Below, one piece after another: positions 1 through 7,900 of a stretch of 11,867 nucleotides of DNA. The stretch is from an uncultured Eubacteriales bacterium (GTDB taxonomy: Bacteria > Bacillota > Clostridia > Oscillospirales > Oscillospiraceae): positions 1 to 11,867 of the forward strand of contig CAJLWS010000023.1 in the NCBI GenBank assembly GCA_905210385.1. The letters are read 5' to 3'. Position numbers and translations under genes: made by a program. The notes under the pieces are model-generated. The model searched no databases, was not told the DNA's origin, and was given only the letters and a program-made list of their open reading frames with translations. The first letter of the stretch is position 1, and the number at the start of each line of letters is the position of its first letter.

Positions 1-1
1 G

Positions 2-934
2 GCTGCCGGGCAGTTGGGAGGCGCTTTGGCCAGGGTCATCGAAGAGACCTACCAGTCCCTCACCGACCTGATGGCTCACTTCCACGCGGTGCTGGACTAC
101 CCTGACGAAGATATCGAGCCCTTTCAGGCCGCCGAGATCTCCAGCACCCTGGCCGCAGCCGCAGCCAAGCTGGACCGGTTGGCAGGCAGTTACCGCCGAG
201 GCCGGGCCCTCATGGAGGGCGTTCCCTGTGCTATCATTGGGCGGCCCAACGCAGGCAAGTCCACCCTATTCAATGCCCTGCTGGGCTATGACCGGGCCAT
301 CGTCACCCCCATTGCCGGCACCACCCGGGACACGGTGGAGGAGCGGCTGAACTTGGGCGGTGTGCTGCTGCGGCTCATTGACACCGCCGGCCTGCGGGAC
401 GCGGACGACCAGGTGGAGCAGCTGGGAGTGGAGCGCAGCCGAGCCGCCGTGGAACAGGCGGAGCTGGTGCTGGTGGTATTAGACGGCAGCCGTAATCTCA
501 CCCAGGAGGACCGGGATGCGCTGGACCTGGGGCTGAGCGCCCCCCGGTGCGCGGTCATCCTGAACAAGGATGACCTGCCTGGGCAGGAAGGGCCGCAGTT
601 GCCCAAGCTGCCCCCTCAAGTGCCGGTGGTCCGCCTGTCCGCCCTTACCGGAGAGGGAGTGGACCAGTTGGAGCTGGCGATGGAGAACCTCTTCCCTGAT
701 GATTCGGGCATGCGTCCCGGTGCCCTGCTCACCAACGCTCGGCAGGTTCAAGCCGCTCAGCAGGCCCGGCAGGCGGTGTCCCAGGCCGCCCAGGCCCTCC
801 AGAATGGAATGCCCCCCGATGCGGTCCTCTCCGACGTGGAGCAAGCCCTGGCTGCCCTGGGCGAGCTTACCGGCCGGGTGGTGCGGGAGGATGTCACCGC
901 CCGCATCTTCGAACGCTTTTGTGTGGGAAAATGA
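2..934 (+). CDS. mnmE: tRNA modification GTPase MnmE (5'-truncated by window edge)
   Basis: C-terminal 310 residues of MnmE (TrmE). With MnmG, this family makes the carboxymethylaminomethyl modification of uridine 34 in a subset of tRNAs. The reading frame is open to the left edge, so I treat it as a fragment rather than starting it at the TTG at 14. Full-length homologues are about 455 aa, so the N-terminal folate-binding domain is missing. Visible in order: the helical linker; G1 loop GRPNAGKST (about base 240); GTTRD (G2, about 320); DTAG (G3, about 380); NKDD (G4, about 563); SALTGEGV (G5 region, about 637); and the family's C-terminal CxGK motif as FCVGK just before the TGA. The catalytic Cys is therefore intact. 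The usual partner mnmG does not follow; a terminator does. Confidence 0.95.
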   Translation, partial: AAGQLGGALARVIEETYQSLTDLMAHFHAVLDYPDEDIEPFQAAEISSTLAAAAAKLDRLAGSYRRGRALMEGVPCAIIGRPNAGKSTLFNALLGYDRAIVTPIAGTTRDTVEERLNLGGVLLRLIDTAGLRDADDQVEQLGVERSRAAVEQAELVLVVLDGSRNLTQEDRDALDLGLSAPRCAVILNKDDLPGQEGPQLPKLPPQVPVVRLSALTGEGVDQLELAMENLFPDDSGMRPGALLTNARQVQAAQQARQAVSQAAQALQNGMPPDAVLSDVEQALAALGELTGRVVREDVTARIFERFCVGK

Positions 935-937
935 CCG

Positions 938-982
938 CACCCCGAGAACAGCAGACACTGTTTTCGGGGTGTTTTCTTTTTT
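938..982 (+). terminator. Rho-independent terminator after mnmE
   Basis: A 14-bp stem (938-951 with 958-971, one G-U pair) with a 6-nt loop is followed by a T-rich tract at 972-982. It starts 3 nt after the mnmE stop. It lies between convergent genes, and the opposite strand lacks an equally good U tract, so it mainly serves mnmE. Confidence 0.93.
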
Positions 983-1014
983 GCTGAGAACTACTCTTTT
1001 GAATTTTCGCAGAA

Positions 1015-2214
1015 TTACTCAACGTTTGGGATCTGTTTTTCCACAGCAGGCATTTCATCCGGCTGTTCCTCCCGCCGCCTGGCCTTCCCTTTCGCCAGCA
1101 GCCAACCGGCGGTGAGGGCCGTAAAGGGGGCCACTGTCACCAACCCGAAAGAGCCGATGACGGTGTGTATAATCTCCGCCGCAACATACTTATAGTTGAG
1201 CAGGTTGTCCAGAGGAGTGCCCTGGGCCATGAATACCATAAGCAGGGCGATGTAACCGCCCGAGTAGGCGAACAACAGGGTGGTGGTCATGGTGCCCATG
1301 GCCGCCCGGCCCACATTGAGACCGGATTTCACCGCCTCCCGCCAGGGCAGATCGGGGCGCTTTTCCACCACCTCGTGGACGGCGGAAGTGATATCCACAC
1401 TCAGGTCCATTACTGCCCCCGAAGCCCCAAGGAAAATGGATGCCATATAGATCTGGGTCAGATCTAGGTGCTGGTAGCCGGAGTAGAGCAGGCTTTCGGA
1501 ATAGGACATCACCGCACCATGTATCTGGAACAGGTCGGTGAAAATCACGCCCAGTACGCAGGTGACCAGGATGCCCAGGAAGGAGCCGGACACCGCCGCG
1601 GCGCACCGCCGGTCGAACCCATACACCAGGGCGATGATGAGCACCGTGAGGAACAGGGTGATGGCAAGCCCCACCCAGATGGGGTTGTATCCCCGCAGAT
1701 AGGCAGGCACCAGGACCTTCCACATCGTGAGGATGGTCAGGACAAAGGAGGCCAGGGCTCGCACCCCGGTACGCCCGGCAAAGAGGATGAGAAATACTGC
1801 GAAGGCGGCCGCCAACAGTGCCTCCCAGCCCAGCCGATAGTGGTCACTCATGGTGACGTTGGTAATCACATCCCCGTCATGGCTTACCACGACCAGAGCG
1901 GTATCTCCTGGCGCGAACAGCTTGTCCTGCTCCAGGGAGCCGTTGAGCATGTTCACTCCGGTAACTGTCCTGCCTTCAAACAGGCCATCGGTGATCTCCA
2001 ACTGACACAGCTGTTCCCCGGAGCGCACCAGACCGGTATCAATGATGGCGGAGTTGTCCACACTCAGCACCCGGGCTGTACACCGTTCCGCTTGCTGGTA
2101 ATCCAGCGCCCCCTCAAACCCTGTAGGTAGCAGCAGTAAAACCACGATGGCCAGCAGGCATACCAACACGGGGGCATGGTAACGAGCCCGCTCCTGATTC
2201 AGCAATTTTCTCAT
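1015..2214 (-). CDS. YibE/F family multi-pass membrane protein
   Basis: A 399-aa integral membrane protein of the YibE/F family (DUF, function not established). The N-terminus has a short basic stretch and one transmembrane helix (about residues 13-31). An extracellular beta-rich segment of about 85 residues follows. Seven or eight further hydrophobic helices run from about residue 125 to 375, and the tail is charged and cytoplasmic. The family core is recognisable in the segment GASGAVMDLSVDITSA and the later MTTTLLFAYSGGYIALLM. Start: the ATG at 2214 is 11 nt from an AAGGAG site. An in-frame TTG two codons upstream (2220) sits 5 nt from the same site, so the start could be either. It follows the alkaline phosphatase by 187 bp on the same strand and may be read with it, since the only structure between them lacks a clear U tract. 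Transport or export has been suggested for such proteins, but nothing here shows a substrate. Confidence 0.88.
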   Translation of the reverse strand: MRKLLNQERARYHAPVLVCLLAIVVLLLLPTGFEGALDYQQAERCTARVLSVDNSAIIDTGLVRSGEQLCQLEITDGLFEGRTVTGVNMLNGSLEQDKLFAPGDTALVVVSHDGDVITNVTMSDHYRLGWEALLAAAFAVFLILFAGRTGVRALASFVLTILTMWKVLVPAYLRGYNPIWVGLAITLFLTVLIIALVYGFDRRCAAAVSGSFLGILVTCVLGVIFTDLFQIHGAVMSYSESLLYSGYQHLDLTQIYMASIFLGASGAVMDLSVDITSAVHEVVEKRPDLPWREAVKSGLNVGRAAMGTMTTTLLFAYSGGYIALLMVFMAQGTPLDNLLNYKYVAAEIIHTVIGSFGLVTVAPFTALTAGWLLAKGKARRREEQPDEMPAVEKQIPNVE

Positions 2215-2334
2215 ATCCAACGATTCTCCTTCTATCTGTTGCGGTCCATGACAATGACACTTCAGCAAGAACCCATCACAAGCCGTCTTCGCCCCAGGCA
2301 ACTTTCTCCCGCCAAAAACCATGTTTTGACACGC

Positions 2335-2372
2335 ACAAGCCACCCCAATCCCGCAGGACCGGGGCGGCTTGT
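2335..2372 (-). other. Stem-loop between alkaline phosphatase and yibE/F-like gene
   Basis: On the minus strand a 12-bp stem (2361-2372 with 2335-2346, fully paired including one G-U) closes a 14-nt loop that can itself pair (TCC/GGA). It sits about 30 nt after the phosphatase stop. The following minus-strand bases (GCGTGTCAAAACATGG) are not a U tract, so termination would be weak. It is better viewed as an RNA 3'-end stabiliser or a leaky terminator allowing read-through. Confidence 0.55.
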
Positions 2373-2401
2373 AAGTCAGCTTGCCGGATGTAACGTGTGG
2401 T

Positions 2402-3976
2402 TCAGGCCACGTCCAGCATATCGGCCAACTTGCTGTAGATCTCTGTATTGTCGTAGTAACCGTTGAACACCTCGGCGTTTACACCCTGGGCCAGCACTGC
2501 TACCGGCAGGCCGGTGTGGCTATAGGAAGTAAAGGAGATGCCGGACTTGTTGTTGATGATATGGGTGATGGTGACAGATAAGGGCTCATAGGTGCCGTAG
2601 AGCACATACTCCTCCTGCTCATACTGGCTGGCGGCAGTGCCGTTGATGCTCTTCTCATAGGCGGCCCGCAGCTGCTCCAGCTCATACTCGGTGAGTACCA
2701 GCTTGTCATCCGCCTCACCGTCCACCTTCAGGCCGAAGAGCTCCTCGATGTCCACCAGCACATCCTCGAAGGAGGTCTGGTTCTCCTTATAGTTCGCCAC
2801 ATAGTCACTGTCGTACTTGGCAAAGGAGATCTTCTGGCTCTCCAGCAGATCCAGATAGGTATCATAGTCGGTGCCGGCAAACCCAATGGTCAGGCCGCCG
2901 GTCTCGTGGTCGCCAGTGACCAGGATCAGAGTCTCATCGGGGTGCTCCTCAGCAAAGTCGATAGCCACCTGGACAGCGTCAGCCAAAGCGATGGTGTCGT
3001 GAATGGTGGAAGCGGCGTCGTTGGCGTGGCAGGCCCAGTCGATCTTGCCACCCTCGCACATCAGGAAGAAGCCGTCCTCGTCGTCGCTCAGGACCTCGAT
3101 GCCCTTTTCCACATAGTCGGCCAGGGACCACATATCCTCGGTGCGGTCCAGCTCATAGGCCATGGCGTCGGAGTCGGCCAGGTTCTCGTCAATGAGGATG
3201 GCCTTTTCCGTGTCGGCGCTCACTGCCTCGGCCTCAGCGTGGGTCTTGGCCACAGTGTAACCTGCCTCAGCGGCCAGCTCGTAGAGATCATCCTGATCGC
3301 CCTCGCTGCCGGTGGGAGAGAGCAGGCCGCCGCCGGCGAAGTATTCAAAGCCAGACTCGATGAGCTCCAGGCCGATCTCGTAGTAGCTGGACCGGCTGGC
3401 CTGGTGGGCATAGAAGGCGGCGGGGGTGGCGTGGTTGAGGTTGACCGAGGTAATAACGCCTACCGCGTAGTCCTTCTGGCTGTGGAGCTTCTCAGCAATG
3501 GTCTCATACTCGATGGTGCCTGTCTCGTCCACGTTGATGGAGCCGGAGTAGGTCTTATAGCCGGTGGCGATGGAGGTGGCGGTGGAGGCGGAGTCGGGAG
3601 CGAAGGAGTTGGAGTCGAAGGTGACGGCGGAGCCGGCGGCCTCGAAGTTCATAAAGTTGAGGTAGCTGGGGCCGTCCAAAATGGCGCCTCCATTGTCGTC
3701 CAGGCTGGGCTGGGCCTGCCAGTAGTCCTCGTCTTCCAGCGCGCCCAGGTAGTCGGCAGTGGACTGAATCTGGGGGTAGCTCATACCGTCGCCAATGAAC
3801 AGGAATACATATTTAGGGGCGGTTAACTGACCCGCATCCTGCTCCTGAACCTGCTGGCTTGGGGTGGCGGAGGGCTCGGCAGAGCCGGGGTTTTGCGCGT
3901 CGGCCGCGCAGCCGGCCAGCAGACCGAATAGGCTTGCGCCGGCCAGAAGTGCGGCGACTTTCTTCTTGCATTTCAT
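2402..3976 (-). CDS. Alkaline phosphatase, secreted lipoprotein
   Basis: A 524-aa phosphomonoesterase of the PhoA family, releasing inorganic phosphate outside the membrane. The ATG at 3976 starts a lipoprotein signal: MKCKKK, a hydrophobic stretch, then LLAGC with lipidated Cys23. That start has an AGGAAG site; the longer upstream reading frame has no plausible start or coding character. Metal and catalytic residues are all visible: Asp63 in FIGDGMS, nucleophile Ser129 in PDSASTAT, Glu308/Asp313/His317 in EGGKIDWACH, Asp356-His357 in TGDHETGG, and His487 in SYSHTG. The positions equivalent to E. coli Asp153 and Lys328 are His182 (NHATPAA) and Trp314. Replacements at these sites are known in other bacterial alkaline phosphatases and change metal preference and activity. 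Residues 24-50 are a low-complexity Ser/Pro/Gln tether. The upstream leader is long, and no convincing Pho box was found. Confidence 0.95.
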   Translation of the reverse strand: MKCKKKVAALLAGASLFGLLAGCAADAQNPGSAEPSATPSQQVQEQDAGQLTAPKYVFLFIGDGMSYPQIQSTADYLGALEDEDYWQAQPSLDDNGGAILDGPSYLNFMNFEAAGSAVTFDSNSFAPDSASTATSIATGYKTYSGSINVDETGTIEYETIAEKLHSQKDYAVGVITSVNLNHATPAAFYAHQASRSSYYEIGLELIESGFEYFAGGGLLSPTGSEGDQDDLYELAAEAGYTVAKTHAEAEAVSADTEKAILIDENLADSDAMAYELDRTEDMWSLADYVEKGIEVLSDDEDGFFLMCEGGKIDWACHANDAASTIHDTIALADAVQVAIDFAEEHPDETLILVTGDHETGGLTIGFAGTDYDTYLDLLESQKISFAKYDSDYVANYKENQTSFEDVLVDIEELFGLKVDGEADDKLVLTEYELEQLRAAYEKSINGTAASQYEQEEYVLYGTYEPLSVTITHIINNKSGISFTSYSHTGLPVAVLAQGVNAEVFNGYYDNTEIYSKLADMLDVA

Positions 3977-4270
3977 AACAGGGGATCTTCCTTTCTTCTT
4001 GTTGCGGTGGGCTAAACCCGCACTTATGGTACAGGAAGTTTTCCCTGTTAACCAGCAAGAGCATGTAAAAAAGATCCCATGAACGTGAGGCCTGCGTAAA
4101 AAAACAGCAAGAAACGGTTGGCCTGATTTCTCTGCTGCGTCAAAAAGACAAGACAGCGGCAAAAAACTGGGGACAAATTGTACAGAGCGGCAAGGTGACG
4201 CCCCCCCAGACCAGGGCTCCTTTGCGAGCTAGTCAAGAACGGGAGGCGTGAGTTTCAAATTCTCTGTCAA
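3977..4270 (-). promoter_or_regulatory. Gene-free leader upstream of alkaline phosphatase
   Basis: About 290 bp without a credible gene, noticeably more A/T-rich than the flanks and so the likely promoter region of the phosphatase. It holds an imperfect inverted repeat, ACAGGAA-GTTT-TCCCTGT at 4031-4048, about 55-70 nt before the ATG, which could be an operator or a leader hairpin. It also has a run of seven C at 4201-4207. No -35/-10 pair with good spacing stands out. A 62-codon frame at 4048-4236 (-) lacks a ribosome site and is not called. Confidence 0.4.
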
Positions 4271-4305
4271 GGAAAAGGGCGGAGGGATTGCTTCTCCCTC
4301 CGCCC
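4271..4305 (-). terminator. Rho-independent terminator after mutS
   Basis: A perfect 11-bp GC-rich stem (minus strand 4305-4295 with 4287-4277, GGGCGGAGGGA / TCCCTCCGCCC) with a 7-nt loop, followed by TTTTCC at 4276-4271. It lies 63 nt past the mutS stop and closes the minus-strand gene series. Confidence 0.85.
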
Positions 4306-4368
4306 GCTAGCGCATCGTTTCCCTTACCGAGTTATGGCGTAAAATCCCCGGATTCATCCATGGAAGCG

Positions 4369-6999
4369 TCAAAGCTCTTGCTTCAACTGATACAGTAAAT
4401 TCAACGCCTCGATGGGCGTTAACGTCTCTACAGCGGTGTTGCGCAGGGTATTCAGCACCTGCGTTCCAGCCAAGTCGCCCAGGGACACCTGGTCCTCCTG
4501 GCGCTCCGGCAGGTTAGGCCGGGGGGCTGCCCCGCCCTGGGCCTCCAGCTGGGCCAGGATTTCCCGGGCCCGGTTGATCACCCGGCCCGGCACGCCCGCC
4601 AGCTTGGCCACCTCGATGCCGTAGCTCTGATCCGCGCCGCCGGGGATGATCTTGCGCAGGAACACCACGTCGTCCTTGCGCTTCTTGGCGGCAATGTGGT
4701 AGTTCCTCACCCCGGAAATCTCCTGCTCCACTGCCGTCAGTTCATGATAGTGGGTGGCGAACAGGGTTTTGGCCCCCAACCGATTTTTATCCGCGCAGTA
4801 CTCCAGCACTGCCCGGGCGATGGACATGCCGTCGTAGGTAGAGGTGCCCCGGCCGATCTCGTCCAGGATGAGCAGGCTGTCCGCCGTGGCCTCCCGGAGC
4901 GTCTGGGCCACCTCGGTCATCTCCACCATGAAGGTGGACTGGCCTGCCCCCAGGTCGTCGGAGGCCCCGATCCGGGTGAACACCCGGTCCACCACCCCGA
5001 TGCGGGCGGACTTGGCGGGGACGAAGGAACCCATCTGGGCCATGAGCACGATAAGGGCAACCTGGCGCATGTAGGTGGACTTGCCCGCCATGTTGGGCCC
5101 GGTGATGATGGCCAACCGGTTATCCCCCCCGTCCATCTCGGTGTCGTTGGGGACAAAGAGACTGCTTTTCAGCATCTTCTCCACCACCGGATGGCGGCCG
5201 TCCTTGATCTGAATGACCCCGCTGGCGTCCACCTGGGGCCGACAGTAATCGTTGTCCACCGCCACAGCGGCGAAGGAGAGCAGCACGTCCAGCTGGCCTA
5301 CGCCCGCAGCTGCCTGCTGCACCTGGCGCACCTGACCTGCCGCGGCCTGCCGCAGGTCGCAGAACAGCTGGTACTCCAAGGCGGTGATCCGGGTCTGGGC
5401 GGAGAGAATGTCATGCTCCAGGTCTTTCAGTTCCTGGGTGATGAACCGCTCACAGTTGCTCAAGGTCTGCTTGCGGATATAGTCCTCGGGCACCAGGGCG
5501 TAGTTGGACTTGGACACCTCGATGTAGTAGCCGAATACCTTGTTGTAGCCCACCTTCAGGTTCTTGATGCCGGTGCGCTCCCGCTCCCTCCCCTCGATGG
5601 CGATGATCCGGTCCGCCCCGTGGTCAATGAGGTCCCGCAGCTGATCCACTTCCCCGTGGTAGCCCGGACGGATAAAGCCCCCCTCCCGGATGGTAAAGGG
5701 CAGCTTGTGGTCGGCGTCCTCATCCATAATGGCCCCGTCGATGAGGGCCTGCAGCTCCTCCAGACCGCCCAGGCTGTCCGTCACCTCGGCCAGCATCCGC
5801 CCGGACAGCCCCTCCATTTTGCCCAGCAGCTCGGGCAGTACTCCCAGTCCCTGGGCCAGCAGCTTCATGTCCCGGGCGTTGGCGCTGCCATACACCACCT
5901 TGCCGATGAGCCGCTCCAGGTCGGGTACCTGGCGCAGGCTGAGAGCCAGCTCCTCCCGGGCCACGGTGTGCCGCACCAGCGTATCCACTGCGTCCTGCCG
6001 CCGGGTGATATCTCCGGGGGCACGCAAGGGCCGCTCAATCCAGGCGCGGATCATCCGGTGCCCCATGGCCGTCCTGGTCCGGTCCAGAACCCACAGTAGG
6101 GAGCCCCGCTTCTCCTGATTGCGCAGGGTCTCGGTGAGCTCCAGGTTGCGCCGGGCAGTGAGGTCCAGCTCCATGTACTGCCCCTCGGGCTCCTCCTCCA
6201 GCACCAGGGGGCCCAGATGGCTCAGGTCGGTCTTCTGGGTCTGGGCCAGGTAGTCCGCCAGGGCGCCCGCCGCCCGGAGACCCAGCAGCTTCCGGCTGCC
6301 CTCCGGAGGCAGGGGCTCCTCCTCCAGCCACAGGCCGCAGGAAATCAGCGCCTTCCGGGCCCGGTCCGTCCGGAAAGGGCCGTCCTGGCCGGGCTGGCAC
6401 AGGCAGTCCAGCCGGTCCCGGAGGAACGCCGTCACCTCCTCCTGGCTCTCGGCGCCGGGGGAGAGAATGGCCTCGCTGGGCAGCCAGGCGGACAGCTGGT
6501 TGAGCAGCTTGGCCTGGGCCCCCTCCCCCTGGAAGGCACAGGCGGCGAACTGCCCGGTGGACAGGTCGCACCGGGCCAGGGCATAGTCCTCCCCGTCGTG
6601 GTACACCGCGCAGATGAAGTTGTTGCGGCTCTCGTCCAGCATCACGTCGTCCATGGCGGTGCCCGGGGTGACGATGCGCACGATGTCCCGCTCCACCAGC
6701 CCCTTGGCGGTAGCCGGGTCCTCCATCTGCTCGCAGATGGCCACCTTATACCCCCGCTTGATCAGCCGGGCAATATAGCTCTGGGCGGAGTGGTAGGGCA
6801 CGCCGCACATGGGCACCCGATCCTCCTCCGGCTTGTTCCGGTCCCGGGTGGTGAGGGTCAGGCCCAACTCCTCGGCGCCGATCTTGGCGTCCTCGTGGAA
6901 CATCTCGTAAAAGTCACCCAGCCGGAAAAAGAGCAGGCAGTCCGGATTCTCCTGCTTCATCTTCAGGTACTGGCGCATCATGGGGGTCAGTTCTGCCAT
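4369..6999 (-). CDS. mutS: DNA mismatch repair protein MutS
   Basis: An 876-aa MutS, full length for the MutS1 type that recognises mispairs and, as an ATP-driven clamp, recruits MutL. The mismatch-reading Phe-X-Glu motif is Phe30-Tyr31-Glu32 in RLGDFYEMF. Connector, lever and clamp regions fill the middle, with the Tyr-rich clamp segment GYNKVFGYYIEVSKSNY. The C-terminal ABC ATPase has Walker A TGPNMAGKST at residues 633-642, Walker B LLILDE with Asp713-Glu714, the signature-region STYDGMS, and FATHYHEL with the switch His. The ATG at 6999 has SD GGGAGG with 8-nt spacing. It starts 46 nt after the mreC stop, so the two are probably co-transcribed. The common partner mutL does not follow; a terminator comes 63 nt later. 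Confidence 0.98.
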   Translation of the reverse strand: MAELTPMMRQYLKMKQENPDCLLFFRLGDFYEMFHEDAKIGAEELGLTLTTRDRNKPEEDRVPMCGVPYHSAQSYIARLIKRGYKVAICEQMEDPATAKGLVERDIVRIVTPGTAMDDVMLDESRNNFICAVYHDGEDYALARCDLSTGQFAACAFQGEGAQAKLLNQLSAWLPSEAILSPGAESQEEVTAFLRDRLDCLCQPGQDGPFRTDRARKALISCGLWLEEEPLPPEGSRKLLGLRAAGALADYLAQTQKTDLSHLGPLVLEEEPEGQYMELDLTARRNLELTETLRNQEKRGSLLWVLDRTRTAMGHRMIRAWIERPLRAPGDITRRQDAVDTLVRHTVAREELALSLRQVPDLERLIGKVVYGSANARDMKLLAQGLGVLPELLGKMEGLSGRMLAEVTDSLGGLEELQALIDGAIMDEDADHKLPFTIREGGFIRPGYHGEVDQLRDLIDHGADRIIAIEGRERERTGIKNLKVGYNKVFGYYIEVSKSNYALVPEDYIRKQTLSNCERFITQELKDLEHDILSAQTRITALEYQLFCDLRQAAAGQVRQVQQAAAGVGQLDVLLSFAAVAVDNDYCRPQVDASGVIQIKDGRHPVVEKMLKSSLFVPNDTEMDGGDNRLAIITGPNMAGKSTYMRQVALIVLMAQMGSFVPAKSARIGVVDRVFTRIGASDDLGAGQSTFMVEMTEVAQTLREATADSLLILDEIGRGTSTYDGMSIARAVLEYCADKNRLGAKTLFATHYHELTAVEQEISGVRNYHIAAKKRKDDVVFLRKIIPGGADQSYGIEVAKLAGVPGRVINRAREILAQLEAQGGAAPRPNLPERQEDQVSLGDLAGTQVLNTLRNTAVETLTPIEALNLLYQLKQEL

Positions 7000-7045
7000 A
7001 GGGAAATCCTCCCGTCCTCTCTCTTAGGAAAGACTGCGGCCCGGA

Positions 7046-7882
7046 TCAGTCCGAGCCGCCGAAATCGGTAATTACGTAGACATAGCGCACGCTGTCCAGG
7101 TCGGCCGCCGGTTCCACCTGGGCGTACCGGCTTATGCCGTCCGCCTCGGTAAACAGCCCGGTGACATTGCCCACCACCAGCCCTTCGGGAAACACCTCGC
7201 CCAAGCCCGAGGTGATCACCTGGTCCCCGGACACCAGCTGGGTGTCCTCGGGGAGGTAGGACAGCTTGAGCAGCCCCTCCAACATCAGGGCAAAGTCTCC
7301 CTCCAGGATCGCCTCGTCATCGGTGCGGGCCACCCGGCCGCCCAGTTCCACATCGGGGTCCAGTACCGTGGATACCAAGGCCCAATTGCTTCCCACCTCG
7401 GTGACCACGCCTACCAGATTGCCATACTGGTCGATGACGCAGTCGTTCAGGGCCACGCCGTCCCCAGACCCCTTGCTGATGGTCAGGTTGGACTCCCAGT
7501 TGGAAGAGGTCCTTCTGGTGACCTGCGCGTCCTCGTACGTCAGCTCCGGCCGCTCCTCCGCCAGGCCCAGCAGGTTCTCCAGGCGCTCCTTCTCCCGAAT
7601 GGCGTCCTGGTACTCCCGCTCCAACTCCTCAAGCTCGGCAATGCGCCGGCGCAGCTCCTCGTTGGTCTGCTCCAGCGCGTCATACTGGAAGGCCCGGTCG
7701 TACTGCTCCTGGGCCCACTCCGCCACGGTGGAGGAGATGGCCCGAAAAGGGGTGGATACGATCTCCATGAAGTTGGTCAGGGGATTGGCCCCCAGGATGG
7801 CGGAGCCCCCCGCCAGCCCTGCCGCCAGCAGCACCGCGATGAGCACCAGCAACAATCCATTCTCTCGGAAAAAACGCTTCAT
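7046..7882 (-). CDS. mreC: Rod shape-determining protein MreC
   Basis: A 278-aa MreC, a bitopic membrane scaffold that links the elongation peptidoglycan machinery (PBP2, RodA, MreD) to cytoplasmic MreB. Visible architecture: a short basic N-terminus; one membrane helix at about residues 8-28; a linker; a heptad-rich coiled coil at about residues 68-108 (LEQTNEELRRRIAELEELE); and the paired beta domains typical of the family, with SGDGVALNDCVIDQYGNLVGVV and the later GLGEVFPEGLVVG. The length is normal. The ATG at 7882 has AAGGAG with 5-nt spacing and lies 18 nt after the maf stop, so maf-mreC is a tight pair. mreB and mreD, the usual neighbours, are both absent here: mutS follows directly. 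I am sure of the family; whether it still serves an Mre complex cannot be seen. Confidence 0.95.
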   Translation of the reverse strand: MKRFFRENGLLLVLIAVLLAAGLAGGSAILGANPLTNFMEIVSTPFRAISSTVAEWAQEQYDRAFQYDALEQTNEELRRRIAELEELEREYQDAIREKERLENLLGLAEERPELTYEDAQVTRRTSSNWESNLTISKGSGDGVALNDCVIDQYGNLVGVVTEVGSNWALVSTVLDPDVELGGRVARTDDEAILEGDFALMLEGLLKLSYLPEDTQLVSGDQVITSGLGEVFPEGLVVGNVTGLFTEADGISRYAQVEPAADLDSVRYVYVITDFGGSD

Positions 7883-7900
7883 GCTGTCTCCTTACCTGCC

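Noticed and set aside
2248..2259. Tandem ATGACA-ATGACA repeat upstream of the YibE/F gene.
   Set aside because: Only two 6-bp copies and no link to a promoter or known operator; likely chance.
2906..3826. 306-codon plus-strand frame opposite the alkaline phosphatase, with glycine and valine runs.
   Set aside because: Shadow of a strongly codon-biased gene. The glycine-rich stretch simply mirrors the Ser/Ala/Thr codons around the active site.
4048..4080. TTTACA and TTGCTG spaced 11 nt apart on the minus strand as a possible Pho box.
   Set aside because: Only one repeat is close to the Pho box consensus and the further expected repeats are missing; too weak to call.
4048..4236. 62-codon frame on the minus strand in the phosphatase leader, with a hydrophobic C-terminal half.
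   Set aside because: It begins at a TTG without a Shine-Dalgarno site, is unlike any family I know, and lies in an A/T-rich leader; probably non-coding.
4696..6099. Long plus-strand open frame (467 codons) opposite mutS.
   Set aside because: It is the antisense shadow of the GC-rich mutS gene; the composition (His, Gly, Val, Leu rich) is that of a reversed frame and no family is recognisable.
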